Below, piece by piece: positions 54,746 through 63,570 of a DNA stretch of 64,000 nt. The notes beneath the pieces were generated by a model that made no database searches, was not told where the DNA came from, and saw nothing but the letters and a program-made list of their open reading frames with translations. The position numbers and the translations under genes were made by a program. Source of the DNA: OCS116 sp051531935 (GTDB taxonomy: Bacteria; Pseudomonadota; Alphaproteobacteria; Rhizobiales; OSC116); contig JAOPTR010000016.1 of NCBI GenBank assembly GCA_051531935.1, positions 124,001 through 188,000 on the forward strand. Direction: 5' to 3'. Positions within the stretch are counted from its first letter, which is position 1. Each line of letters starts with the position of its first letter.

Positions 54746-55496
54746 CTGTTTGCACCTCAGTTCCTAAATAAGCTTCTTGCACCAAAGCGTTGGATCGAAT
54801 GGCGATTGGTGTATCTGTTGCGATAATTTCGCCATAAACCAAAACCGATATTCTATCAGCCAAATCGAACACCACGCCCATATCATGCTCGACTATCACC
54901 AAGGTTTTATCTTCAGTTACCGAGCGAATAAGCTCAACTGCTTGCTCGGTTTCACCGATACTCATACCTGCGGTTGGTTCATCAAGCATAATCACCTCTG
55001 CTCCACCCGCTAACGTAATGCCGATTTCTAGCGCACGTTGTTCGGCATAGGAAAGCAAAGACGCTGATACATTATATCGATGAGTTAAGCTGATTTTTTC
55101 GAGAATTTCTTCGGTGATTAAGTTCACATCTTCTAGATTCTCGACTTGCTGCCAAAACGAATAACCATAGCCACAAGCCCACATTGCTCCACATCTAACA
55201 TTTTCATATACGCTTAAATGAGGAAATATATTGGTCACCTGAAAACTTCTGGCTAGACCCTTACGGTAAATGTCATACGGCAAAACTCCACCAATTTCTT
55301 CATCGTTAAGCAATACACTCCCAGATGTCGGCTGGTAATGCCCGCTGATAAGATGAAATAAGGTAGATTTACCAGCACCATTTGGCCCGATAACCGCATG
55401 ACGCTCACCTTTTTTAATATCGAGGTTAACGCCGCGAATAATCTCCATTTGGCCAAAAGATTTTTTCAATTCAGTTAGTGAGATTGCGTTGGTCAT
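54738..55496 (-). CDS. livG: LIV-type ABC transporter ATP-binding protein LivG
   Basis: A 252-aa ATPase with a normal Walker A (GPNGAGKST), the LivG-type signature LSYAEQRALEIG and Walker B VIMLDEPTAGMS. It overlaps livM by four bases (ATGA) and livF by eight. Confidence 0.95.
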   Translation of the reverse strand: MTNAISLTELKKSFGQMEIIRGVNLDIKKGERHAVIGPNGAGKSTLFHLISGHYQPTSGSVLLNDEEIGGVLPYDIYRKGLARSFQVTNIFPHLSVYENVRCGAMWACGYGYSFWQQVENLEDVNLITEEILEKISLTHRYNVSASLLSYAEQRALEIGITLAGGAEVIMLDEPTAGMSIGETEQAVELIRSVTEDKTLVIVEHDMGVVFDLADRISVLVYGEIIATDTPIAIRSNALVQEAYLGTEVQTDA

Positions 55497-56803
55497 TGCC
55501 CACCCTCCTGTTCAGTTAAACTTGTTGCCAAAGTCTGTTTCTGGTTGGCATCATGCCATGCGACACGCACCATAGGTATGGTAAAACGCAGTCCAATTAA
55601 GCCAACAACACTCAACACACCAAAGCCAATCCACCAGAGTGAAGTCGAAACGTCCACACTCATAAAGAATAGTGTGATGACATCATCGCCAACCGCTGCC
55701 TCATTACGATGGCTGAACATTTCCACCAAGCTAATCACCCCAACAAACGCTGCCGTGAGCGGAATAAGCCCAATTAAGTACGGTTTTACCAGTGAGGCGA
55801 GTTTGCCATTTCGATAGGCATCTGCATGCATCATAATTAGCCCTGTCAAACCATTAGGGGCCAACAAAACCGTGCCGATGAATAACAACCCCGTATAGAG
55901 TAACCACAAATCGGTCATGCCGCTAACCACGGTGTTTAACATGGTCATCACAATCGCGCCAACAATAGGCCCGACGAAATAACCGATACCACCAATATAG
56001 GCTTGCAACATAACCATACCAGACGCAGCGGTGTTTAGATTTGAATCCGTAACGATTTCATATTGAATGGCAAATATGCCACCCGCAATGCCTGCAAAAA
56101 AGCCAGATGCAACAAAGCTAACCAAGCGTACTTTTTTCGGGCTATAGCCGATAAATTGTGCCCGTTCGGCATTATCTCTCACTGCATTTGCCATCCGCCC
56201 TGCAGGTGAACGAGAGAAATAATACATTACAAACGTCGCCAAGAAAAACCAAACTGCAGCAAAATAATAAACTTCTATTTGCGGTATCATTTCATAACCA
56301 AAGAATGATGGACCCATGGTACGGTCTGAACTCATACCCTCTTCGCCACCAAAGAAGCCGACTAAAATAATCGCAGAAGCGGCGACAAGCTCGGCAATAC
56401 CAAATGAAATCATAGCAAAAACTGTACCCGCGCGGCGGGTCGAAAAACTGCCGATTAAAAACGCTGCCACAAGACCAAACAAGCCACCAAAAATCGGAGT
56501 CAAAACCAAAGGAATGGGTGCCCCGCCTGTACCGACATATTCCATAAGATGGATGGAAGCATAGCCACCAAGGCCAAAATAAACTGCATGGCCAAATGAC
56601 AACATACCGCCCTGCCCTAGCAACATATTATAGGCCAAAGCAAAAACTGACGCGACACAGATTTGGGTTAAAATTGTTATGCCAAAATTTGTTGCCAAAA
56701 GCGGCGACACCAACAATATAACGGCAAAACCAAGCCACAATAAGCGCAGTGTTTTTTTACGTTTAAGGTTATCAGCTTTACGTAATTGGGTTAATTCACT
56801 CAT
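55493..56803 (-). CDS. livM: LIV-type ABC transporter permease LivM, with extended C-terminus
   Basis: A 436-aa permease. The core (about 20-330) is a typical LivM with NMLLGQGGMLSFGHAVYFGLGGY and the EAA-like region ARAQFIGYSPKKVRLVSF-like near 215. An extra ~90 residues with two more helices (about 345-365 and 395-418) follow, which ordinary LivM lacks. It overlaps livH and livG by four bases each. Confidence 0.92.
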   Translation of the reverse strand: MSELTQLRKADNLKRKKTLRLLWLGFAVILLVSPLLATNFGITILTQICVASVFALAYNMLLGQGGMLSFGHAVYFGLGGYASIHLMEYVGTGGAPIPLVLTPIFGGLFGLVAAFLIGSFSTRRAGTVFAMISFGIAELVAASAIILVGFFGGEEGMSSDRTMGPSFFGYEMIPQIEVYYFAAVWFFLATFVMYYFSRSPAGRMANAVRDNAERAQFIGYSPKKVRLVSFVASGFFAGIAGGIFAIQYEIVTDSNLNTAASGMVMLQAYIGGIGYFVGPIVGAIVMTMLNTVVSGMTDLWLLYTGLLFIGTVLLAPNGLTGLIMMHADAYRNGKLASLVKPYLIGLIPLTAAFVGVISLVEMFSHRNEAAVGDDVITLFFMSVDVSTSLWWIGFGVLSVVGLIGLRFTIPMVRVAWHDANQKQTLATSLTEQEGGQ

Positions 56804-57750
56804 GATTCACGCGCTCCCATAAGACCAGTTGGGCGAAAAATCAACATCACAACCATCATTAAATAAGGTATCAATGGCGCAACTTGCGGCATTGTAGTTA
56901 CCCAAATGTCATACATAAATGTTTGTTCCGTCACTACAATATCAAACATCAGCAATATATCTGCCAAAGAACCATCAATGGCGATGGCAAACGTCTGTAT
57001 CAGCCCTATCAGCAGTGATGCGATGAAAGCACCACCAAGTGAACCAAGCCCACCAAAAATTACAACTACGAACATTATGCCACCTAGACCGCCCGCCATG
57101 CCAGGGTATGTACCCAAAACAGGGCCTGCAATGGCGCCTGCTAAGCCTGCCAAAGCAGTACCCACACCAAATGTGACCATAAAAATAAGCGGTACATTAT
57201 GACCTAGCATTCCAACCACTTGCGGATGCCCAACCGCGGCACGGATGATCAAGCCGATGCGGGTGTGTTTTAAGACCAAAAACAAACTGATAAATATTGC
57301 CACCGAAACCAGCAGCATAAACATTTTATATATAGGAAAATCTGCACCAAATAAGGTGAATAACGTGCCTTCCAGAATCTCTGGTTTGTTATAGGCTAAC
57401 TGATCGCGCCCCCAGAAAAATTGCACCAATTCTTCGAGTAAGAATGCCACTCCGAAGGTGAAAATCAACTCAGGCACATGACCAAATTGATGCACTTGTC
57501 GAAGCCCGTATCGCTCGACCATCGCCCCAATAAACCCGACAATAATTGGCGCTAGCAATAGGCCAAACCAAAAGCCAAAATAAATTGAAATTGTGTAAGC
57601 AAAATAAGCGGCTAACATGTAAAAGCCGGCATGCGCCAAGTTTAGCACGCCCATCATTGAGAAAATAAGCGTCAGCCCACTGGCGAGCAAAAACAGAAGT
57701 AGCCCGTAAACTAGGCCATTCAGCAAGGAAAAGATTATGGTTTCAAGCAC
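56800..57750 (-). CDS. livH: LIV-type ABC transporter permease LivH
   Basis: A 316-aa permease with about eight helices; NGLVYGLLLFLLASGLTLIF near the start and LNLAHAGFYMLAAYF are family hallmarks. The start is GTG at 57750 with GAGGTG five bases upstream. It lies 95 bases after livK with a hairpin between. Confidence 0.93.
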   Translation of the reverse strand: MLETIIFSLLNGLVYGLLLFLLASGLTLIFSMMGVLNLAHAGFYMLAAYFAYTISIYFGFWFGLLLAPIIVGFIGAMVERYGLRQVHQFGHVPELIFTFGVAFLLEELVQFFWGRDQLAYNKPEILEGTLFTLFGADFPIYKMFMLLVSVAIFISLFLVLKHTRIGLIIRAAVGHPQVVGMLGHNVPLIFMVTFGVGTALAGLAGAIAGPVLGTYPGMAGGLGGIMFVVVIFGGLGSLGGAFIASLLIGLIQTFAIAIDGSLADILLMFDIVVTEQTFMYDIWVTTMPQVAPLIPYLMMVVMLIFRPTGLMGARES

Positions 57751-57789
57751 AATTCACCTCTATAAAGTTGTATAATATTAAACGTTAAA

Positions 57790-57818
57790 CTGGATCGCAT
57801 GCTCTACATACGATCCAG
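57790..57818 (-). terminator. hairpin between livK and livH
   Basis: CTGGATCG/CGATCCAG, an 8-bp stem with a 13-base loop, 28 bases past the livK stop, with only TTT after it on the minus strand. Likely an attenuator or mRNA-stabilising structure that favours livK expression. Confidence 0.55.
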
Positions 57819-57845
57819 AAAAAACACTTTCAAACCGACATATGA

Positions 57846-59099
57846 TTATGACGGACGTTGCATTTCGCACGATGTTTCAAGCGTGTTATTTTCCAGCGGA
57901 ATGCTTGATTGTGTCACCACACCAAAACCAGATTGGTCAAAATCGTATGCCAAGCTGTCATTAGAATGCGCCATAACTTGCAATGGCATTTGCATTTGAT
58001 GATCTTTGCCGCGCATTACCACTTTGTCGCCACTAATTGTGGTGAACTCGAGGTTCTCTAATGCATAAGCCACTTTAAGTGGGTCTGTACCACCAGCCTT
58101 CACAAATGCTTCACCCAACATTTGCACGCCATAAACTGTGCGCTCATTGCTCATGTCATTACCTGGATGTTTTGCCAAAAACTCATCGACATAAGTTGCC
58201 CATTCAGGTGTTTTAGGTGGGTTGATATGACCTTGAGTTACAATAGACAATTTACCCAAGCCACTTTCGCCAACCACAGCACTTACGCCTGGACCGTATG
58301 CATAAATTCCGTAAATATTGGCTTGAGTACCAATTTCTTTTACAGATTTCGCAAGATTAATCATGTCAGCACCCCAGTTACCTGTCAAAATAACATCAGC
58401 ATCTGAACGCAATATTTTTTGCGCATATGGTGTAAAATCTTTTACTTTACCAATTGGATGCAGTTGATCACCAACAACTTCAATATCTGGACGTCTTTCA
58501 GCTAGATATTTTTTAGCAGCGGCTGAAAAAGCTTTACCAAAAGAATAATCTTGACCAATGATATAGGCTTTTTTAACATCTGGGTTTTTGGCAATTTCAT
58601 CAACTAGCGCGCTCACCTTCATATTCACATTGGCATCAATCATGAAATGCCAGAAGCTACATTTTTCGCCTGTTAATGCAGGGTCAATGGCGCCATAGTT
58701 AAGGTAAAGCACACGATTGTCTGGGTTACGTTTATTGTGCTTATTAATAGCACCCACAAGTGCATGACCAACACTAGAACCACTATTGTGGAAAATATAT
58801 TTAGCCCCTTGGCTAATAGCATTTTGCAACTGGACCAAAGATTCTTTAGGATTGATTTTGCCGTCTAACTCTAAAAACTCAACCTCAAGAGCTTCTCCCG
58901 CAATTTCCTTACCGTCTAAAAATTTTTCTACAGCATGTTTAAGCTCTCTACCGCTTCCTAAACCAGTCGCAGCAAAAGGGCCTGAAAGCGCGTCGATAAA
59001 TGCGATTTTCAAGGTTTCTGCTTGGGTTGGCGCAACAGTAAGTGCCGCGCTTAACATGAGCGAACTTGCTCCTAATAATGCCAATTTAAATTTATTCAT
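57846..59099 (-). CDS. livK: LIV-type ABC transporter substrate-binding protein
   Basis: A 417-aa periplasmic protein with a Sec signal (about 1-27, ending APTQAET) and a type I periplasmic-binding fold (LKIAFIDALSGPFAATG, then IIGQDYSFGKAF). The ATG at 59099 has GGAGG eight bases upstream; the ATG at 59105 is too close to it. It is longer than classical LivK (~370 aa), as in HAAT proteins for aromatic or other organic acids. First gene of the livKHMGF-ligase unit. Confidence 0.92.
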   Translation of the reverse strand: MNKFKLALLGASSLMLSAALTVAPTQAETLKIAFIDALSGPFAATGLGSGRELKHAVEKFLDGKEIAGEALEVEFLELDGKINPKESLVQLQNAISQGAKYIFHNSGSSVGHALVGAINKHNKRNPDNRVLYLNYGAIDPALTGEKCSFWHFMIDANVNMKVSALVDEIAKNPDVKKAYIIGQDYSFGKAFSAAAKKYLAERRPDIEVVGDQLHPIGKVKDFTPYAQKILRSDADVILTGNWGADMINLAKSVKEIGTQANIYGIYAYGPGVSAVVGESGLGKLSIVTQGHINPPKTPEWATYVDEFLAKHPGNDMSNERTVYGVQMLGEAFVKAGGTDPLKVAYALENLEFTTISGDKVVMRGKDHQMQMPLQVMAHSNDSLAYDFDQSGFGVVTQSSIPLENNTLETSCEMQRPS

Positions 59100-59417
59100 A
59101 TTCATTTCCTCCCTGGTGGTCGAATCAACCATTGTCACGACAAATTCTCTTATCGTTGAATTTAGAGTATAGTTTTAAGATTTTTAAAATCAAGATAAAT
59201 CTGAAAAATACACAAAATTTGCATTAATTGCCGTGAATCTTGGTAATTACTACAGAAATTACTAAATATGTTGAATTCTAAGTATAGTTTTATCAACAAG
59301 TGTATTGTTTTAGAGAAAGTTCGCCGGCCTCTAAAACAATATAATCACATGGTAGGTCAACCAAACTCATCACTTATGGTTGATTTAATTGGAATTTCAT
59401 CAACGCCATTCTCAGGG
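59100..59417. other. livK upstream region with a hairpin
   Basis: 318 bp. ATTGTTTTAGAG (59304-59315) and CTCTAAAACAAT (59329-59340) form a perfect 12-bp stem with a 13-base loop, 78 bases past the SDR stop; it may end the SDR transcript or be an operator. The livK promoter should be in the rest. Confidence 0.45.
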
Positions 59418-60206
59418 TCATTCAATAATATTAACACCCACTTCGGCATTCACCATACCGCCATCAACCGTCAATGTGTGGCCCACGACATAATCGCCCG
59501 AGCGAGCCGCTAAATATATCGCCGCGGCAGCCATGTCTTCGTCATAACCTATACGTTTTGCAGGGATGGCTTTGGCAACTTTATCCGATTCATCAAGCGC
59601 AACGCGGTTAAGTTTTGTAGCAAACGCACCAGGTGCGATGGCGGTTACATTTATATCGTCTTGCACCAAACGTGCAGCCATTCGTTTAGTTAAATATAGA
59701 ATTGCCGCCTTGGACGCTTGGTAGGAATAAGTTTCCCACTGGCTCAAACGTTGGCCATCAATCGACCCAATGTTTATGACTTTCGCAGGGCTTTCAGCAC
59801 AAGCACCTGCTTTAAGCATTGTAAATAATTTTTGCGTCAAAAAGAAAGGCGTCTTAACGTTCAAATCCATCACCTTATCCCAACCACTTTCTGGAAAGTC
59901 TGCAAATTCTGCGCCCCAAGCTGCGCCTGCATTATTTACCAAAATATTTAGTGATTGTTCATGTTCCTGCAAAAGGGCAGTTAGTTGTTCGCACCCTGCA
60001 ACAGTAGAAATATCAGCAGGTAAAGCAATACAATTTGCTCCGAGTTCAGCAACAGTCTCGTCACAATCCCTCTGGCTTCTTGCACTTATATAAACTTTTG
60101 CACCCTGCGCAATAAATCCCTCGGCAATCATTTTACCGATGCCTCTAGAACCGCCCGTCACCAATGCGATTTTACCTTCAAGCGAAAACAGCTTATTCAT
60201 ATTCAT
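59418..60206 (-). CDS. SDR family oxidoreductase
   Basis: A 262-aa classical SDR with TGGSRGIGK (17-25), NNAGAAWG and the YSYQASKAA active site (Tyr-x-x-x-Lys). The pattern resembles the RhlG/gluconate 5-dehydrogenase-like branch. It probably oxidises a hydroxyl group of the cluster's substrate or an intermediate. It lies 92 bases after the second double-TetR gene. Confidence 0.88.
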   Translation of the reverse strand: MNMNKLFSLEGKIALVTGGSRGIGKMIAEGFIAQGAKVYISARSQRDCDETVAELGANCIALPADISTVAGCEQLTALLQEHEQSLNILVNNAGAAWGAEFADFPESGWDKVMDLNVKTPFFLTQKLFTMLKAGACAESPAKVINIGSIDGQRLSQWETYSYQASKAAILYLTKRMAARLVQDDINVTAIAPGAFATKLNRVALDESDKVAKAIPAKRIGYDEDMAAAAIYLAARSGDYVVGHTLTVDGGMVNAEVGVNIIE

Positions 60207-60298
60207 TTTAATTCCTTTATTTTAAACTGCACATTACAGATGCTAAACATAAAAGAATAAAATGATATTTGTCAATTTTTATTTATTTGTACCATTTA

Positions 60299-61513
60299 TT
60301 AGTTGGATTTTAATAGGCTTCTAATGGCCTCGGAAAACTCACCGCGCACCAGTGCCAAATCCTGTGTCGAAGAGCCTGTGCAGACAATTCGAATGAGTTT
60401 TCCAATATATGAGGCTTGCATGACAAATGCATCCAAAGGCGAAATTTCAACACTCAAAACACTCAACACTCTAAGCCAAGCATTCGCCTGATCATCAATT
60501 GCCGCCCAAACCATCGGTTGCAACTCTGGTTCGCGTGCGGCCTCGAGCCAAATGCCATAATTGGCCAAATTTAGCCCACCAAATTCGGTGGCCTCGCGAA
60601 AAAACACAGTTGTTGTTAAGTCAACAAGCTCGTTAATTTCTAACCTACTATAGCTCACCACTCCCATCGTTTCGCGGTATCGTGATTTTGAAAGCCCAAA
60701 CAATTCACTCTGAGCCTCACGTAACAAGTCTTGCAAAGACAAAAAATAGTATTTAATTGCGGCAGGCGTCAGCTCCATTTTTTTTGCAATGGCTCTGTAG
60801 TTGACGGCGGAGGCACCATTTTCGACCATTATGGAGATTGCGGCTTGCAAAATACGTTGGTGGGTGGCCTTAGCTTTAGGTGTTGAGCGACTCACTTCCG
60901 ATTTCATTTCGCGCTTAGCTGGCGTGACTTTCATCCACTTCTGAAATGGGTCTCCCCCCTCAAGAAACACCAACTTCATATCTTCAAAATCAAGCCTTTG
61001 AGATAGTGACATTATGATCAATCCAATTGCCAAATCCAACTCTGATTTACCAATTGGCATGGCAGCATTCCAGCCAAGCTGTCTAAAAAACGCCTGCCAC
61101 CCCTGTACACTTGTATCAACTTCGGCTTTTCGACCAGATTCAAATTGAATTTCCAACCAAGCCAACAGCATCACTTTTTTGGCATCCGTCAGATTCAAAA
61201 CAAACTCAAGAACAGGATGCGCCTCTTGATCAGTTGGCAAAATCTGAATAATTTGCTCATCCTGATCAACTTGGTTATTCATCAAAAAATTGGAAATATC
61301 GGCAATAATATCAGTTTTGGTTTTATAGTAATAAGTTGTTGCAGCCAAGGATACTTTGGCGCGCTTTGCTACCGCACGGTGCGTTAAGCCCGCCAGTCCG
61401 CACTCTGCCAATATAAGAATGGCGGCTTGAATGATTTTCCCTTGGGTTTGTTTTGACCGACGCTGTGCTGCTCGACGCCCCTGCACGCGCAAGTTCGATG
61501 CTATTTCATTCAT
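60299..61513 (-). CDS. second tandem (double) TetR-domain regulator
   Basis: A 404-aa protein with two TetR HTH units: about 22-72 (LTHRAVAKRAKVSLAATTYYY) and about 217-265 (VNYRAIAKKMELTPAAIKYYF). The YYYK-type recognition helices differ from those of the 51.3-kb double TetR, so the two are not a recent duplication. The basic N-terminal tail (RRAAQRRSKQ) may add DNA contacts. It lies between the acyl-CoA dehydrogenase and SDR genes on the same strand. Confidence 0.86.
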   Translation of the reverse strand: MNEIASNLRVQGRRAAQRRSKQTQGKIIQAAILILAECGLAGLTHRAVAKRAKVSLAATTYYYKTKTDIIADISNFLMNNQVDQDEQIIQILPTDQEAHPVLEFVLNLTDAKKVMLLAWLEIQFESGRKAEVDTSVQGWQAFFRQLGWNAAMPIGKSELDLAIGLIIMSLSQRLDFEDMKLVFLEGGDPFQKWMKVTPAKREMKSEVSRSTPKAKATHQRILQAAISIMVENGASAVNYRAIAKKMELTPAAIKYYFLSLQDLLREAQSELFGLSKSRYRETMGVVSYSRLEINELVDLTTTVFFREATEFGGLNLANYGIWLEAAREPELQPMVWAAIDDQANAWLRVLSVLSVEISPLDAFVMQASYIGKLIRIVCTGSSTQDLALVRGEFSEAIRSLLKSN

Positions 61514-61593
61514 AATTCAACCACTTATTCATACGATATAACCATCACTTAAAATGAATTTATTTCGGATGACATTACAAGAGATATTTATAA

Positions 61594-63390
61594 CTAGAAA
61601 TAATCTTCATCCATTGTTACACAAATATCATCTAACTCAGCAACGATGTTAAGCGAAGGGTAGATTTTGGGCAACTCATAAGTATAAAAATATTTTGAGC
61701 ATTGGTATTTTCCTTGATAAAAACCAACCTCAGCTTTCACTAGATCATCATCCGTCAGCGCTTGAAGGGCAATCACTCCTTGCCATAACCACAACCATGC
61801 CACAACCACAATACCGAAAGCATCAAGATATAATGTAGCGTTTGCCAAGCTGATATTTTTATCTTTGCAGTCTACGACTTTGCGTGTTGCCAGCTCAACC
61901 GAAAAGAGCGCAGCCGAAAGATTTTTCACCTGATCCGACAACTGCCCAAACTGCCGCGCCTCGTCCATGGTCTTTTGCATTTCAACTTTTAACAATTGCA
62001 AACAACGCCCATTTTCAATTTGCATTTTCCGACCCAAAACATCACGACCCTGAATGCCAAATGTACCTTCGTGAATATGATTCAACCGATTATCACGATA
62101 ATGTCGTTCAACGGGGTAATCTCGAGCATAACCGTACCCACCCAATACTTGCATTGCCCATTTATTTGCCTCGAGACAATGCTCTGCGGGCCAACTTTTT
62201 GCCACTGGCGTAAGAATACCCAGTAGAAGTTCAATATTTTTAGCTCCGACATCACCGTTGCAAACCTTTTGTTTATCAACTAAATAGGCACAATATGAAG
62301 TGAGTGCCAAACCACCTTCAACCGCGGATTTTTGCATTAAAAGCATGCGTTTCACATCTGCATGCGCAATGATTGGCACCTGCGCATTTGATGGATCTGA
62401 GGCGTATGGCAAACGTCCCTGCCGCCTTTCTTTAGCATATGCTAGCGAATGTAAATACCCGGCAAGACCCGACATAACTGATGCGTGACCAACTCCAACC
62501 CGCGCCTCATTCATCATATGAAACATATATTTCAAGCCGTTATTTGGCTCACCAATCATATAGCCAACAGTGTCACCCGCTTCACCAAAATTTAGAAGGC
62601 AATTTACAGTACCGCGCTGCCCCATTTTATGATTCAAACCTGCCAATGCGACATGATTGAATTCATTTGGCTTGCCATTTTCATCAAGCTTATATTTAGG
62701 CACAATGAATAGTGAAATGCCCTTCACTCCCGCGCTTTTAGTGTTTGTTTTCGCTAAAACCATATGAATAATATTTTCAGCCATTTCATGATCGCCTCCA
62801 GATATCCACATTTTACTGCCAATAATATTAAAGCTTCCATCGTCATTCTGAATAGCACGAGTGGTTATATCCCCCAACGAGGAACCTGCATTCGGTTCGG
62901 ACAAGCACATAGTTCCGAACCATTTACCCGTTAACATGGCAGGCAGAAAAGTGGATTTTTGTGTATCATCGCCAAAGGCATTTAGCATATTTGCTGCGGC
63001 CACCGTCAAAAAAGCATAATTTGCCACCGCCAAATTTGCCGCCATAAATAGTCCATTTATGGCCGTTGTCACCACCCAAGGCAGTTGCAAACCTCCCACA
63101 TCTTCATCAAACCCCACGCCAAACATTCCTGCGTTAGCAAATGCTGCAATCGCCTCGCCAACTTCTGGTATTATTTGCACTTTACCATCCACATACTGAG
63201 GTTCATTCGCATCTAATTTACCGGCAATGGGTAAGTAATATTTTTCGGCAATTTGCTCTGATACATCAAGCATGGCACCTACCGCATCTCGGTCATAGTC
63301 TTGATAACGCTCTTCCTCAAACAATTCCTGAATTTTCAACATTTCAAATAGAATAAAATCTAAATTACGACGATCAACGATTTCGGACAT
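61594..63390 (-). CDS. acyl-CoA dehydrogenase, ~600-aa type (DmdC-like architecture)
   Basis: A 598-aa FAD enzyme, larger than the ~390-aa classical type. It shows MCLSEPNAGSSLGD and KMWISGGDHEMAENIIHMVLA for flavin and substrate contact, NEARVGVG, the catalytic-base region HEGTFGIQGRD, and an extra C-terminal helical domain. The long branch includes 3-methylmercaptopropionyl-CoA dehydrogenase (DmdC) and others, so the acyl group is not certain. The ATG at 63390 follows GAGGGGTGA; the frame to 63483 adds a polar extension lacking conservation. Confidence 0.9.
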   Translation of the reverse strand: MSEIVDRRNLDFILFEMLKIQELFEEERYQDYDRDAVGAMLDVSEQIAEKYYLPIAGKLDANEPQYVDGKVQIIPEVGEAIAAFANAGMFGVGFDEDVGGLQLPWVVTTAINGLFMAANLAVANYAFLTVAAANMLNAFGDDTQKSTFLPAMLTGKWFGTMCLSEPNAGSSLGDITTRAIQNDDGSFNIIGSKMWISGGDHEMAENIIHMVLAKTNTKSAGVKGISLFIVPKYKLDENGKPNEFNHVALAGLNHKMGQRGTVNCLLNFGEAGDTVGYMIGEPNNGLKYMFHMMNEARVGVGHASVMSGLAGYLHSLAYAKERRQGRLPYASDPSNAQVPIIAHADVKRMLLMQKSAVEGGLALTSYCAYLVDKQKVCNGDVGAKNIELLLGILTPVAKSWPAEHCLEANKWAMQVLGGYGYARDYPVERHYRDNRLNHIHEGTFGIQGRDVLGRKMQIENGRCLQLLKVEMQKTMDEARQFGQLSDQVKNLSAALFSVELATRKVVDCKDKNISLANATLYLDAFGIVVVAWLWLWQGVIALQALTDDDLVKAEVGFYQGKYQCSKYFYTYELPKIYPSLNIVAELDDICVTMDEDYF

Positions 63391-63570
63391 TTTATCACCC
63401 CTCTTTTGGTAAACTGAATTTTCATTTTTACCACTAATATACTTATTTTTATCTAATTGTACTAATTTTATTTCTTTTCTCATAATTATATGAAATAGTC
63501 AATTTGTGGCCTTTAGGTATATTTATTTTTATTGACCGACACCATCCAACAAAGTTGAAATGAGATTGAT

